NCBI RefSeq assembly: GCF_000718095.1
Contig: NZ_JOEI01000017.1
Span: forward strand, 62,001-126,000
Direction of reading: 5' to 3'
DNA: 64,000 nt
Origin: Streptomyces scopuliridis RB72
GTDB taxonomy: Bacteria > Actinomycetota > Actinomycetes > Streptomycetales > Streptomycetaceae
The notes beneath the pieces were generated by a model. That model saw nothing but the letters and a program-made list of their open reading frames with translations. It was not told where the DNA came from and searched no databases. The translations under genes were made by a program, and so were the position numbers. Shown in pieces: positions 56,047 through 64,000 of this stretch (the first letter of the stretch is position 1; the number at the start of each line of letters is the position of its first letter).

Positions 56047-56580
56047 TCAGAACCGCTCGACCTTCTCGCCGTCCGGCACCTGGTAGCAGCCGGAGACGAC
56101 CATCAGGTTGAGGTTCGGCGGGTTGTCCTTCGAGAAGTGGGCGATCTTGACGCTGTACTTCTTCGCGTCGTTGTCGGCCGTGAGGCTGAGGTTCTTGTTC
56201 TTGCTCGTGTCCGGCCCGTAATCAACGACCTTCCAGCCGTGCTTGGGCAGCTCCTCCTTGAGCCGTTCCATCACACCGTCGAGCTGGTCGGCCGCTGCCG
56301 GAGTGAAGGTCCACGGGTGAAAGATCTGGAAGTACTTCTCCGGATCCTTCCCGCCGCACTCCGTGACACCCGCTCCGGTGTTGGACGCCTTTCCCTTGAT
56401 GCCGATCAGGTCGTAGATCTCGCTGGAGATCTGCTTCGCCTTGTCGGCGGCTTCCTCCGAGGTGCTGATGCCCGCCGTGGGGATGTCGTCGGAGCTGCCG
56501 GTGTCAGTCATGCCGCATCCAGTGAGGGTCGTGAGGGCGATTGATACGAGGAGCGCGGATGCACCCAGTTTGATCTTCAA
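56047..56580 (-). CDS. Lipoprotein of unknown function, downstream of the hydrolase
   Basis: 177 residues. TTG start at 56580 with GAGG 9 nt upstream, giving MKIKLGASALLVSIALTTLT and the lipobox LTGC. The mature part is a small alpha/beta domain (SSEIYDLIGIKGKASNTGAG, EELPKHGWKVVDYGPDTSKN) ending GEKVERF. A longer open frame starts upstream but lacks a ribosome site. It lies 55 nt after the alpha/beta hydrolase gene on the same strand, third in a three-gene cassette. It might be the immunity or anchoring partner of the secreted hydrolase; this is inference. Confidence 0.8.
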   Translation of the reverse strand: MKIKLGASALLVSIALTTLTGCGMTDTGSSDDIPTAGISTSEEAADKAKQISSEIYDLIGIKGKASNTGAGVTECGGKDPEKYFQIFHPWTFTPAAADQLDGVMERLKEELPKHGWKVVDYGPDTSKNKNLSLTADNDAKKYSVKIAHFSKDNPPNLNLMVVSGCYQVPDGEKVERF

Positions 56581-56635
56581 GTCGATGAGCCTCGGTTGGT
56601 CGGAACAGGACACGTGCCGCAGGACATGGTCGTCC

Positions 56636-58444
56636 CTATTTCGTGTACGCCCAGCGGTCCGGCGGCGGTTTGAGATCGGCGCTCTCACCCTTGCCCGCCA
56701 CCACCAGACCCTGGTTCCGCAGACTGTCGGTGCCCTCTTTCCAGTAGTCGCTGTGGCCTTCGGTGTCCGTGTTCAACTGGTTGGCGCCGAAGCGTTCGTC
56801 GCTGGGAGTCGTAAAGGCTCCGTACCAGTCGGTTCCCCCGTGCCCGTAGCGACCGATGTCGGGAACGGCATCCCCCTCGGCCTCCTGGTTCCAGACGTGC
56901 CCCTTCGGAACGTCCATCTGATCGGCGTTGCTCACCTGCACGCCGGGGCTGCCGGCGAGGATCACATCGTCCGCGTTCAGGTCACCCTGCCGGGCCGCGG
57001 ACCCGATGAGCGTCGTGCCGTACGAGTGGCCGATCGCCGTGCGGTGCGGGTCCGACTCAGCGGTATGCGACGCGTCGAGGCCGTCGAGGAAGCGGTTGTA
57101 GGCCGGGGCACCGTCGTTCGCGTAGTGGCTGAACGGCGAGTCCTTGACGATGTTCTGCGGGGCGTCGTACCCGAGCCAGGTGATCGTGGAGACCGAGCCG
57201 TTGTCGGCTCCGTCGGCCACACGCCACACGTTGACCATCCGGTCGATGTCGCCGCCGATACCACCCAGATTGGACGTCGTACCCGGCACATAGACCGCCT
57301 GGTGGTCGGCTGTGTCCGGATTCCCGTTGGCGACGATCGCCCGGCCGTTGCCCTCCGCGCTGAACCCGAGCAGATACGCCTCGGGCAGGCCTTGCTCACC
57401 GGTCCTGTCGAAGCGTTCCTGGATGCTCTTCATGCCGTTGAGGGACTTGTTGAGCTGCTCGTACCGGTCCCCGTACTTCTTGTGCCACTCCATCCATTCG
57501 TCGGTGTGCACCTTGGACGGGTACATACCTGCGGTAATCCACGTCCACTCGTTGGCAGGCGGCTTCGGGATGGAGTCCAGTTCCATCTGGAGCTCGCCCC
57601 GCTTCTCCTCGAAAACGATGCGATTCGCCTCGTCCCGCACCGTGGACGGCAGCCCGTCGAGCGCCCCCACGGCATCGGGCCGGAGGGAGGACCACGCTGC
57701 CTGCTCCTCCGGGCTGAGCCCCTTCCACCACGACGCGTTGTCCTGCGGACTGCCGTCCTTCGGGGGCTGTGGCAGGGAGTCGAGGTAGCTCCTGCCGGCC
57801 TCACGGACCCCGCCCATGTCCGACTGCGCGTCGGCCCAGTCCCGCTTGGAGACCGTGAGGTCGTCGTCGGCCTTCAGTGCCCGCAGCTTCGGCGCCCACT
57901 TCGCGTCCGCGTCCGTGGCTTCCTTCAGCGCATCGGCGATCCGGTTGGCGTACCCCATCGCCCTGCCGTAGTTCGGGTTCGGGTGGATGTTCGCCGCCTG
58001 GCGCTCCAGGGCGTCCGACGTCGGGGTGCCCCCGGCACTCCCGGTCACTGTGCCGCCGTCAGCGGTCTTCTCGTCGCCGGGCTTCTTACCCGCCGGAAAA
58101 GCGACCGAGCCGTCCGGATTCACCGTGCAGTTGTCGGCGCGAGCGTCCTCGATCGCCGCCTCCAGCTTCCGTTTGGCCGCTGCCATGTCGAAGGCGAGAC
58201 CGTTCAGCGCCGTGGTCGCCAGACCGCACTCGGTCTGCACGTAGTGGAAGTTCTTCGACAGTTCCTGGAGCTCCCGGAGCGCGGCCGTCGCTGTCTCGCC
58301 CTTGAGGCGATTGCGCACCCCCGCGCAGATCTGGTTGTCGATCGTGTCCTTGGCCGCACTGGCCATGTCACCGGTCACCCGGTAGCCATCCCCGGCGTCC
58401 TCGTACTCCGACGGCTTGAAGGCCTTCAGCGTGGCAAGATCCAT
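56636..58444 (-). CDS. DUF1023-type alpha/beta hydrolase with WXG100-like N-terminus
   Basis: 602 residues. The N-terminal about 250 residues are helical (MDLATLKAFKPSEYEDAGDG, LERQAANIHPNPNYG), the pattern of proteins exported through type VII (ESX) systems. The C-terminal alpha/beta-hydrolase domain has the nucleophile elbow AIGHSYGTTLIG (Ser474), preceded by YVPGTTSNLGGIGGDIDRM and followed by VILAGSPGVQVSNADQMDV. No signal peptide. It starts 9 nt after the WXG100-like gene, so the two are coupled. A lipolytic or esterase effector exported with its small partner is likely; the substrate is unknown. Confidence 0.85.
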   Translation of the reverse strand: MDLATLKAFKPSEYEDAGDGYRVTGDMASAAKDTIDNQICAGVRNRLKGETATAALRELQELSKNFHYVQTECGLATTALNGLAFDMAAAKRKLEAAIEDARADNCTVNPDGSVAFPAGKKPGDEKTADGGTVTGSAGGTPTSDALERQAANIHPNPNYGRAMGYANRIADALKEATDADAKWAPKLRALKADDDLTVSKRDWADAQSDMGGVREAGRSYLDSLPQPPKDGSPQDNASWWKGLSPEEQAAWSSLRPDAVGALDGLPSTVRDEANRIVFEEKRGELQMELDSIPKPPANEWTWITAGMYPSKVHTDEWMEWHKKYGDRYEQLNKSLNGMKSIQERFDRTGEQGLPEAYLLGFSAEGNGRAIVANGNPDTADHQAVYVPGTTSNLGGIGGDIDRMVNVWRVADGADNGSVSTITWLGYDAPQNIVKDSPFSHYANDGAPAYNRFLDGLDASHTAESDPHRTAIGHSYGTTLIGSAARQGDLNADDVILAGSPGVQVSNADQMDVPKGHVWNQEAEGDAVPDIGRYGHGGTDWYGAFTTPSDERFGANQLNTDTEGHSDYWKEGTDSLRNQGLVVAGKGESADLKPPPDRWAYTK

Positions 58445-58453
58445 GACCGCGGA

Positions 58454-58915
58454 TCACTTCTCCTTCGCCTGGCCGCCGACGGCCTCGGTGTCCAGATACT
58501 TCAGCTTGAGCGCGTCCAACTCCGCCTTGAGCGTCTGGTCGGGCTTCGACAGATCGTGCCCCGACCTCTCCAGAAGCCCGCCCAACTCGTCACATCGGCC
58601 GCTCACATCACCGACGTACTTCTTCCAGGAGTCGTACAACTCCTTCTGCGCCGCCGCGCTCTGGCAGCCGCCGGTGTCACCCAGCCCCGCCTGCCCGTCG
58701 TCCAGCTTCGTCAACGCCTTGCCGATGCCGTCCTTTAGGCCTCTCACGCCTTCGCCGGCCGTCACCCACGCCTTCTTGTCCGACTTCAGATCCCCCGAAG
58801 CCGCGCCCGCCGGAGTCCCGCCCCCTGGATCGGCCGGATACTGATTCAACTGCATCTGTGTGGAACCGCGCTCCGCCGCATCGGCTTTGAGCCGCTCCCA
58901 CTCGTCCCACGCCAT
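58454..58915 (-). CDS. WXG100-like helical protein, probable partner of the DUF1023 hydrolase
   Basis: 153 residues beginning MAWDEWERLKADAAERGSTQ, mostly helical, with ELYDSWKKYVGDVSGRCDEL and ALTKLDDGQAGLG. Length and helix pattern fit the ESAT-6/WXG100-related partners found directly before DUF1023 hydrolases in Streptomyces; a canonical WXG motif is not visible (DSWKK may stand in). GGGAAGG lies 8 nt before the ATG. First gene of the cassette. Confidence 0.78.
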   Translation of the reverse strand: MAWDEWERLKADAAERGSTQMQLNQYPADPGGGTPAGAASGDLKSDKKAWVTAGEGVRGLKDGIGKALTKLDDGQAGLGDTGGCQSAAAQKELYDSWKKYVGDVSGRCDELGGLLERSGHDLSKPDQTLKAELDALKLKYLDTEAVGGQAKEK

Positions 58916-59115
58916 TCGTGAAACCTTCCCCGTTGCCCCGTTGCCCCGTTCCCCGGCGATCCCGGGCCGCGCTGCCATGATCTCGGGCTCGGAGGGGCGA
59001 AATCAATCGCTCATTCCCGGCACCGGCACCGACCGGCCGCGAGTCCCGCCGCCATCGCTGCGCGCGAAGCCCAGCGCCGCCGGTCTGTGGCGAACATGTT
59101 CGTTAGGGTGGGTCC

Positions 59116-59460
59116 GTGACTCCGCGAACCCCCGCACCCCGCAGCCGCCGCGAGCGGCCCGCCAAGCCCGCCCTCACCTAGGGCCGGGTACCGGGCGGGC
59201 AGGCCGCCTGGGGCGTCGACGTACTGCTCCAGGTCGCCACCGCCAACGCCGCCGAACACTCCACCCGCGACCGGACCGCCGGGGCCGAAGCCGAATTCCA
59301 CTCCCTCGTCGCCGCGTTGCGTGAAGCGTCCCCCGACACGCATCCGCGTATCGCCGCGCTCGGCGGCGACCTCACCTCCGGCACCCCCGAGCAGCGCCTC
59401 GCCTGGATCTTCCGCATGGTGATCAACGGCACCGTCACCACTCCACGCCCCACGCGGTGA
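59116..59460 (+). pseudogene. TetR family regulator remnant (internal deletion and stop)
   Basis: One frame gives MTPRTPAPRSRRERPAKPAL, a TetR-type start, then an in-frame TAG at codon 22. It resumes with a TetR C-terminal domain, AWGVDVLLQVATANAAEHST to LAWIFRMVINGTVTTPRPTR. The helix-turn-helix and most of the ligand domain (roughly 100 residues) are missing. A leaderless promoter signal (TAGGGT, 6 nt before the GTG) survives. The gene is dead as a regulator. Confidence 0.7.
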
Positions 59461-59514
59461 CACGCACCCGCGCGCGCCGTGGCCACCCGTCGGTACGGGC
59501 CGCCGGCGGCGAAC

Positions 59515-60360
59515 TCACCGAGCGGAAGGCTCGCGCCAGACGAAGGCCTCGGTGCTCGGCTGACGCTCGGAGAACAGGCCCACCGGCGAGGTCTCGCGCA
59601 GCAGCCGGCCGAGGTCCGCCTCGAAGTCGCCACGCCGCGTACCGAAAAGGTGCGGCGCGGACGACGACGTCGAGAACACCCACGCCAAGACGTCGTCACA
59701 GGACCGTTCCAGCGCCTGTCCCCCGGGTACGACATAACGCTCCGGTCCCGAAAAGCCCGCCCGGCCGAGCACATCGGCCTCGCCGCTGGGCGTTCCGTAC
59801 AGCAGTACCCCACGGCCGGCCCGTCGGACCGGTCCCAGGTACCGCCCGACCAGATCGCCGATGGCCGCATAGGGCACCCCCGGATACGGGAGACCGTCGA
59901 CGGTCAGCGTCTCCGTCTTCAGGTCCGCGATATGCACCAGGGCGCCCGCCGGCCGGAGCATGTCCCTGACCGTCGCCGCCACCAGATCACGGTCCATCCA
60001 GTGAAAGGACTGACCGAAGGTCGCGACGGTGAACGTCCCGAGCCCCGCGGGCAGTTCCTCGGCCCGGGCCCGCACCCACCTCGTCTTCCGCGCCACACCC
60101 GCCTCGTCGGCCAGCTGCCCGGCTTCGGCGATCATCCCGCCGTCCGGGTCCAGGCCGACCACCTCGCCGAACAGGTGCGCCAAGCCCAGAGCAAGGATGC
60201 CGGGCCCGCAGCCCACATCGAGCAGCCGCCCCCGGCCGTCGAGCTTCAGGACCCCGGCGAGCAGCTCCGCGAGCCCGGGCGCGTACGGGAGCCGCCCACG
60301 CCGGTAATAGGGGGCCGAGCCCAAGAACAGTGTGTCGTCCCACTCCCAGCCCTCAGGCAT
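59515..60360 (-). CDS. Class I SAM-dependent methyltransferase
   Basis: 281 residues. SAM motif I LLDVGCGPGILALGLAHL, acidic residue in VVGLDPDGGM, and FTVATFGQSFHWMDRD, a UbiE/type-11 pattern in which the FHW region follows motif III. The substrate is a small molecule by family; unknown. Stand-alone gene convergent with the dead TetR frame, perhaps once its target. Start ATG 60360; no strong ribosome site was identified. Confidence 0.88.
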   Translation of the reverse strand: MPEGWEWDDTLFLGSAPYYRRGRLPYAPGLAELLAGVLKLDGRGRLLDVGCGPGILALGLAHLFGEVVGLDPDGGMIAEAGQLADEAGVARKTRWVRARAEELPAGLGTFTVATFGQSFHWMDRDLVAATVRDMLRPAGALVHIADLKTETLTVDGLPYPGVPYAAIGDLVGRYLGPVRRAGRGVLLYGTPSGEADVLGRAGFSGPERYVVPGGQALERSCDDVLAWVFSTSSSAPHLFGTRRGDFEADLGRLLRETSPVGLFSERQPSTEAFVWREPSAR

Positions 60361-60494
60361 ACCGCCCGGCCGCCCTTCTCACGTCTCTCACGAACTCGCG
60401 GACCTACGCTCGATCATGCCCGAACGCCCTCCGGCGGGTGTCCCGTTACGGGATGTGTCCCGAGGGAGCGATGACTTCGGAGGAGTGCGGCAGT

Positions 60495-60543
60495 CTTCAT
60501 TGCCGGAAGCTTTCATTGCCGTAAGGCTTCATTGCCGTAAAGC
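60495..60543 (+). repeat. Three direct repeats upstream of the DHFR-like gene
   Basis: CTTCATTGCCGGAAG, CTTTCATTGCCGTAAGG and CTTCATTGCCGTAAAG follow one another and end 26 bp before the start codon. The shared core TTCATTGCCG recurs at 16-17 bp spacing and could be an operator array. Confidence 0.75.
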
Positions 60544-60568
60544 CGGAGCGAAAAGAGGAGCGAGTCCC

Positions 60569-61165
60569 ATGCGCATCGTGATCTGTGCGTTCATGAGCCT
60601 GGACGGCGTCGTGCAGGCGCCGGGCGGACCTGAGGAGGACACCGACGGCGGGTTCGCCCACGGCGGCTGGTCGCATCCGTTCTTCGATCCGGAGGCGCTG
60701 GGCGGCGTCTTCGACGACGCGGCGGCCAAGGCGGACGCGCTGCTGTTCGGACGGCGTACGTGGCAGACGATGGCCGGGGCGTGGCCCGAGCGGGCGGGCG
60801 ATCCGTTCGCCGACAGGTTGAACGCCCTTCCGAAGTACGTCGTGTCCGAGACGCTGGGCGACGACGAGCTGACGTGGAACAACACCACGCGCATCCCCGG
60901 CGGCCAGGCCGTCGCCGACATCCGGAAGCTGCATGAGACCGACGGCGGCGACCTGTTGGTCATGGGGAGCTCCACGCTCGTGCGCACCCTCCTGCGCGAG
61001 GGCCTGGTCGACGAGCTCCAGCTCATGGTGATGCCGGTGCTCCTCGGCGGCGGCAAGTCGATCTTCCCGGACGACGGCGCGCTGCGCACGCTCGAACTGG
61101 TCTCCACGGTCACCAGCGGCACGGGCGTGAACGTATGCACCTACCGGCCGGTCGCCGCGGCGTAG
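60569..61165 (+). CDS. Dihydrofolate reductase family protein (RibD C-terminal-like)
   Basis: 198 residues. Starts MRIVICAFMSLDGVVQAPGG, then LLFGRRTWQTMAGAWP, GGDLLVMGSSTLVRTLLREG and LVDELQLMVMPVLLGGGKSI, the YyaP/RibD-C fold that binds NADPH. It is not a housekeeping DHFR; the substrate is unknown. GAGGAG lies 8 nt before the ATG. The upstream direct repeats suggest dedicated regulation. Confidence 0.9.
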   Translation: MRIVICAFMSLDGVVQAPGGPEEDTDGGFAHGGWSHPFFDPEALGGVFDDAAAKADALLFGRRTWQTMAGAWPERAGDPFADRLNALPKYVVSETLGDDELTWNNTTRIPGGQAVADIRKLHETDGGDLLVMGSSTLVRTLLREGLVDELQLMVMPVLLGGGKSIFPDDGALRTLELVSTVTSGTGVNVCTYRPVAAA

Positions 61166-61248
61166 CCGCGGACTGGGCTGGGTCCCGCGTCGCCGGGCCG
61201 GGGGGAAATCCTGTCGAGATCTCGCGGGGCCATGCCTACGCCGGCCGC

Positions 61249-61566
61249 ATGGCCCGTGCGAAGACCTCGTACGTCTGCCTGCCGTGCCGGGCCTCGTACA
61301 AGCAGCCCTACCTCGGCGATCACGAGCGGATCTGCCCGCGCTGCGCCGCGCCGCTGATCCACGCCGGGTCGGCCTTCGCCCCGCCCCGGCGCGGGGACAC
61401 CGCGGCCTGGCGGACGCTCTCCGTACTGCTGAACGCGGGCGTCCGCTTCCACAAGAGCTGCTGCGGCGGCCCTGGTTACCGCCCCCGCACCTGGCGCGAG
61501 ACCCGCGCGGGGCCGGCCTACGCGCGCCGGACCGGGGAGCCCCTCGCGAGGGCTCTCGTACGCTAA
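61249..61566 (+). CDS. Small zinc-ribbon protein
   Basis: 105 residues: MARAKTSYVCLPCRASYKQP, then ERICPRCAAPLIHAGSAF, giving two CxxC pairs that form a zinc ribbon, and a basic C-terminus with SCCGGPGYRPRTW. Similar small proteins are widespread in Streptomyces and sometimes mislabelled as metabolic enzymes; the role is unknown. Start is set by the first Met before the ribbon; no clear Shine-Dalgarno. Confidence 0.72.
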   Translation: MARAKTSYVCLPCRASYKQPYLGDHERICPRCAAPLIHAGSAFAPPRRGDTAAWRTLSVLLNAGVRFHKSCCGGPGYRPRTWRETRAGPAYARRTGEPLARALVR

Positions 61567-61665
61567 GAGCAACGAACCGTCCGACGTTCGAGCCCGGCGT
61601 CCCCGACAGCCGCTGGGGAACGACCCCCGACGAACTCCGCCGACGCGCGGCTGCTGTCCTCGTCC

Positions 61666-61899
61666 ATGACCGAGTCCATGACCGAGCCCATGACCGAGTC
61701 CATGGCCGAGCCCACCTACCTGCGCGCGACCCGCGCCTCCTACGACACCGTCGCGGTCGACTACGCCAAGCTCCTCGGCGACGAGCTGGACACCAAGCCG
61801 CTGGACCGGGCGATGCTCGCCGCGTTCGCCGAACTCGTACGGGGCGCCGAGGCCGGGCCGGTCGCCGATCTCGGCTGTGGTCCCGGGCGCGTGACCGGG
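61666..61899 (+). pseudogene. Truncated SAM-dependent methyltransferase
   Basis: The frame gives four MTES(M)TEP-like repeats from a 12-bp tandem repeat (61666-61713). It then reads TYLRATRASYDTVAVDYAKL and VADLGCGPGRVT, the N-terminal part and SAM motif I of a type-11 methyltransferase. After this point the sequence is unrelated and runs antisense into the TetR gene. About two thirds of the enzyme is missing, so it is a remnant. Confidence 0.7.
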
Positions 61900-61994
61900 C
61901 GGGAGACCGCGCCGCTCGGCCTCCGGGTCCGCCTCGATGACGGCGTTCGAGCCCTCGCTGAGGACCGAGTTCCACCTTCGACCCGCTCGGCGGC

Positions 61995-62612
61995 TCACCA
62001 GATATTGAGCCCGGAGCGCAGCTGCCCGAAGGCCAGCTCCGCCGTCGCGACCGCGTCCGGATATACCTCCCCGGCGCTCTCCCCGGCCTTGATCCGCCGC
62101 CAGTTCTCCTCCGCGAGGACGCGCTGTACGGCGATGATCTGGCCCGCGCCGAGCGCGCCCTCGATCCCGCCGCCGAGCGCCCCGGCCAGCGCCGCCTCGG
62201 AGCGCCGCTGATAGCCGTACAACCTGGCCACCAGGCTCGGCGTCCCGTACAGCAGACGGTGGTACGCCAGCACCTCGTCGTCGTCATTGAGCCCGGTCAC
62301 CGGGTCGCGCCGGCCGAGTCCCGCCAGGAAGTGCAGCCGCAGGGCGTCGAGCGGACGTACGCCGTCGGGTCTGCCGGCGACCACCCTGGCCGCCTCGTCC
62401 TCGTGGTCGGCGAAGCGGTGCAGCGCCAGGTCCTCCTTGGCCGGGAAGTACCGGAAGAGGGTGGGCTTGGAGATCTCGGCCGCGGCGGCGACCTCCGCGA
62501 CCGACACCCGGTCGAAGCCCTTCGCGAGGAAGAGCCCGATCGCGGCGTCGGAGATCTCCCGGTAGCGCTGCCGTTTCTTGCGCTCGCGCAGACCGAGGTC
62601 CTGATCGTTCAT
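61995..62612 (-). CDS. TetR family transcriptional regulator
   Basis: 205 residues. N-terminal HTH: RERKKRQRYREISDAAIGLF then FDRVSVAEVAAAAEISKPTLFRYF. The C-terminal ligand domain is all-helical and of no specific class. Divergent from the quinone-oxidoreductase-like gene over 121 bp containing two inverted repeats, so it probably represses that gene and itself and is relieved by a substrate-like ligand. ATG 62612 is favoured, with TACGCT 8 nt upstream; a GTG two codons earlier is possible. Confidence 0.9.
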   Translation of the reverse strand: MNDQDLGLRERKKRQRYREISDAAIGLFLAKGFDRVSVAEVAAAAEISKPTLFRYFPAKEDLALHRFADHEDEAARVVAGRPDGVRPLDALRLHFLAGLGRRDPVTGLNDDDEVLAYHRLLYGTPSLVARLYGYQRRSEAALAGALGGGIEGALGAGQIIAVQRVLAEENWRRIKAGESAGEVYPDAVATAELAFGQLRSGLNIW

Positions 62613-62634
62613 GGGCACGAAGCGTACGCAGCGC

Positions 62635-62662
62635 TTGACCTCAACCGGACTTGAAGTTCAAG
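62635..62662. promoter_or_regulatory. Paired inverted repeats, probable TetR operator
   Basis: TTGACCTCAA (62635-62644) and CTTGAA-G-TTCAAG (62650-62662) are two related palindromes in the divergent promoter region, 23 bp from the TetR start and about 70 bp from the reductase start. TetR dimers commonly bind such sites. Confidence 0.6.
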
Positions 62663-62733
62663 ACTCGTCGTAAGGACTAACGCGAAGGCGTACAGCGACG
62701 GCATCGCGACGGCTGACAGAAGGTGTGAGGGAT

Positions 62734-63705
62734 ATGCGTGCAGCTCGGGTGACGGCTTTCGGTGGTCCCGAGGTCCTGGTGACGGCAGAGGCGCCCGATC
62801 CGGTGGCGGGCCCCGGCGAGGTGGTGATCGCCGTCGCGGTGGTGGACACGATCTTCGTGCAGACGCAGGTACGGGCGGGCTGGGGGCAGGAGTACTTCCC
62901 CGTGCGGCCCCCGTACATCCTGGGCGGCGGGGTCGCCGGCACGGTGCGCTCGGTCGGCGACGGGGTGGACGCCGGCTGGACCGGCCGCCGCGTCGTGGCC
63001 TCGATCGGCATCACCGGCGGCGCGGCGGAGCTGGTCGCGACGCCGGTCGAGTCGCTGGTGCCCGTACCGGACGAACTCCCGTTCACGACCGCCGCCGCGG
63101 TGTTCCAGGACGGCGTCACCGCCCTGGCCCTCATGGACCTCACCGGGGTGACCGCGGGCGAACGCGTACTGATCACGGGCGCGTCGGGCGGCATGGGCAC
63201 GCTGATGGTCCAACTCGCCAAGGCCCGGGGCGCGTACGTCGTGGGCGTCGCGCGCGGCGCGCGGAAGACCGCTCTCGTACGGGAGCTGGGCGCCGACGCC
63301 GTGGTCGACGGCGCCCACGACGACTGGCCGGCGCGCGCCCGCGAGGCGCTCGGCGCGACGGGCGCGGATGTCGTCCTGGACGGCGTGGGCGGCGAAACGG
63401 GCCTGGCGGCCTTCCCGTTGACGGCGGACGGCGGCCGCTTCTCGGCCCATGGCGCACCGACGGGCGGCTTCGCGCCGGTGGACGCGCGGGAGGCGGCGGA
63501 CCGGAGGATCAGACTGCTGGGCATCGCGGACGTGCAGATCCCGCAACGGGAGACCGTACGCCTGGCGGCCCAAGCCCTGACAGAAACGGCGGCGGGCCGC
63601 CTGCGCCCGGTGATCGGCGACACGTTCCCCCTGGACAGGGCGGCGGACGCGCACCGCGCGATCGAGGGCCGCGGCCTGCTGGGAAAGGTCCTGCTGACGA
63701 CCTGA
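62734..63705 (+). CDS. Zinc-type alcohol dehydrogenase-like quinone oxidoreductase
   Basis: 323 residues of the MDR superfamily. N-terminal catalytic domain MRAARVTAFGGPEVLVTAEA and a GGGVAGTVRSVGDGVD segment; Rossmann motif VLITGASGGMGTLMVQLAKA. The catalytic zinc Cys/His set is absent, which marks it as QOR-like (NADPH:quinone reductase) rather than a true alcohol dehydrogenase. The ATG is chosen because GAGGGAT precedes it directly; a GTG three codons earlier overlaps that site. Expression is probably induced through the divergent TetR. Confidence 0.9.
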   Translation: MRAARVTAFGGPEVLVTAEAPDPVAGPGEVVIAVAVVDTIFVQTQVRAGWGQEYFPVRPPYILGGGVAGTVRSVGDGVDAGWTGRRVVASIGITGGAAELVATPVESLVPVPDELPFTTAAAVFQDGVTALALMDLTGVTAGERVLITGASGGMGTLMVQLAKARGAYVVGVARGARKTALVRELGADAVVDGAHDDWPARAREALGATGADVVLDGVGGETGLAAFPLTADGGRFSAHGAPTGGFAPVDAREAADRRIRLLGIADVQIPQRETVRLAAQALTETAAGRLRPVIGDTFPLDRAADAHRAIEGRGLLGKVLLTT

Positions 63706-63873
63706 CGACCTGACGGGCCGACGGGCCGACGGACCGCTCGGCGCAGGAGCGCGCCTCGCCGGGCCGCGCCGGGGTACTGCGCCCGCCGTCCGCTTGTGCG
63801 CCCTTGACGCTCCGGCCCAGCCGCCGCGATGCTCGTGCAAATCGGTGTAAGCCACTCGTCACCGGAGGCAGTG

Positions 63874-64000
63874 ATGGCATTACGGTTCATCGCGATTGAT
63901 CCAGACACCGGGCAGCAGGGCTCTCCCACCATTTGGGTGAACGAGAGCAAGAGGGAACTGGTTTTCCAGGGATGGAAGCCGGACGAAGCGCTTGAAGCGG
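63874..64000 (+). CDS. Small hypothetical protein, 3' end outside window
   Basis: 42 visible residues: MALRFIAIDPDTGQQGSPTI then WVNESKRELVFQGWKPDEA. GGAGG lies 5 nt before the ATG. The IDPDTxxxxxPTxWV...ELVFQGW pattern is familiar from small Streptomyces proteins encoded beside XRE regulators; no function is known. The gene runs off the window. Confidence 0.65.
   Translation, partial: MALRFIAIDPDTGQQGSPTIWVNESKRELVFQGWKPDEALEA

Noticed and set aside
56441..58738. A 765-residue plus-strand frame over the hydrolase gene
   Set aside because: Antisense shadow of the DUF1023 hydrolase and WXG-like genes, rich in Arg/Val with no motif.

Overview
The window is high-GC actinobacterial DNA, almost certainly a Streptomyces chromosome. 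The gene order msiK, DoxX, rlmB, cysS, ispF-ispD, carD, phoP-phoR/phoU, gpmA, mshA is a conserved Streptomyces core block. Leaderless starts, Tat signals and TTA codons confined to accessory genes fit the same picture.

Layout. (1) 1-12.5 kb, minus strand: most of a polycyclic tetramate macrolactam (PTM) biosynthetic cluster. In transcription order it holds a sterol-desaturase-family hydroxylase (ftdA-like), a 3163-residue iterative PKS-NRPS (ftdB-like, KS-AT-DH-KR-ACP-C-A-PCP-TE with an ornithine-type A-domain pocket), and two phytoene-dehydrogenase-like FAD oxidoreductases (ftdC-like complete, ftdD-like cut by the window edge). The cluster lies on the 3' side of a tRNA-Thr. (2) 12.8-41.5 kb: the core block. 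It carries the shared sugar ABC ATPase MsiK, rRNA methylation, cysteinyl-tRNA synthetase, MEP isoprenoid enzymes, CarD, phosphate control (PhoP/PhoR/PhoU with a PHO box), glycolytic phosphoglycerate mutase, mycothiol synthesis (MshA), secreted cell-surface proteins and a few regulators. (3) 41.5-54.0 kb: an accessory island that I read as three abutting Tn7-like modules in the same orientation. Each ends on the right in a 102-bp array with identical geometry: two inverted 20-bp sites 15 bp apart, 21 bp, a third 20-bp site, then a 6-bp terminus ending ACA. The left ends carry 20-bp sites spaced 20 and 31 bp apart. Only the middle module encodes transposition proteins (TnsA-like, TnsB/TniA, TnsC/TniB and a TniQ split by a frameshift at a C7 run). 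Its cargo is two adjacent proteins with HEPN-type Rx4H motifs, which look like a defence or toxin system. The outer modules carry only cargo. The last right end sits 1 bp from the stop codon of a small XRE gene, which suggests that this gene's 3' end is the attachment site. (4) 54.0-64.0 kb: a mixed accessory/core stretch. It has an XRE regulator divergent from a methionine aminopeptidase, an acetyltransferase, a WXG100-like / alpha-beta-hydrolase / lipoprotein cassette, methyltransferases, a DHFR-like reductase, two gene remnants, a TetR/quinone-oxidoreductase divergent pair and the start of a small partial gene.

All assignments come from reading sequence and motifs; no database search was run. 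The strongest novel signal is the stacked Tn7-like array and its HEPN cargo.
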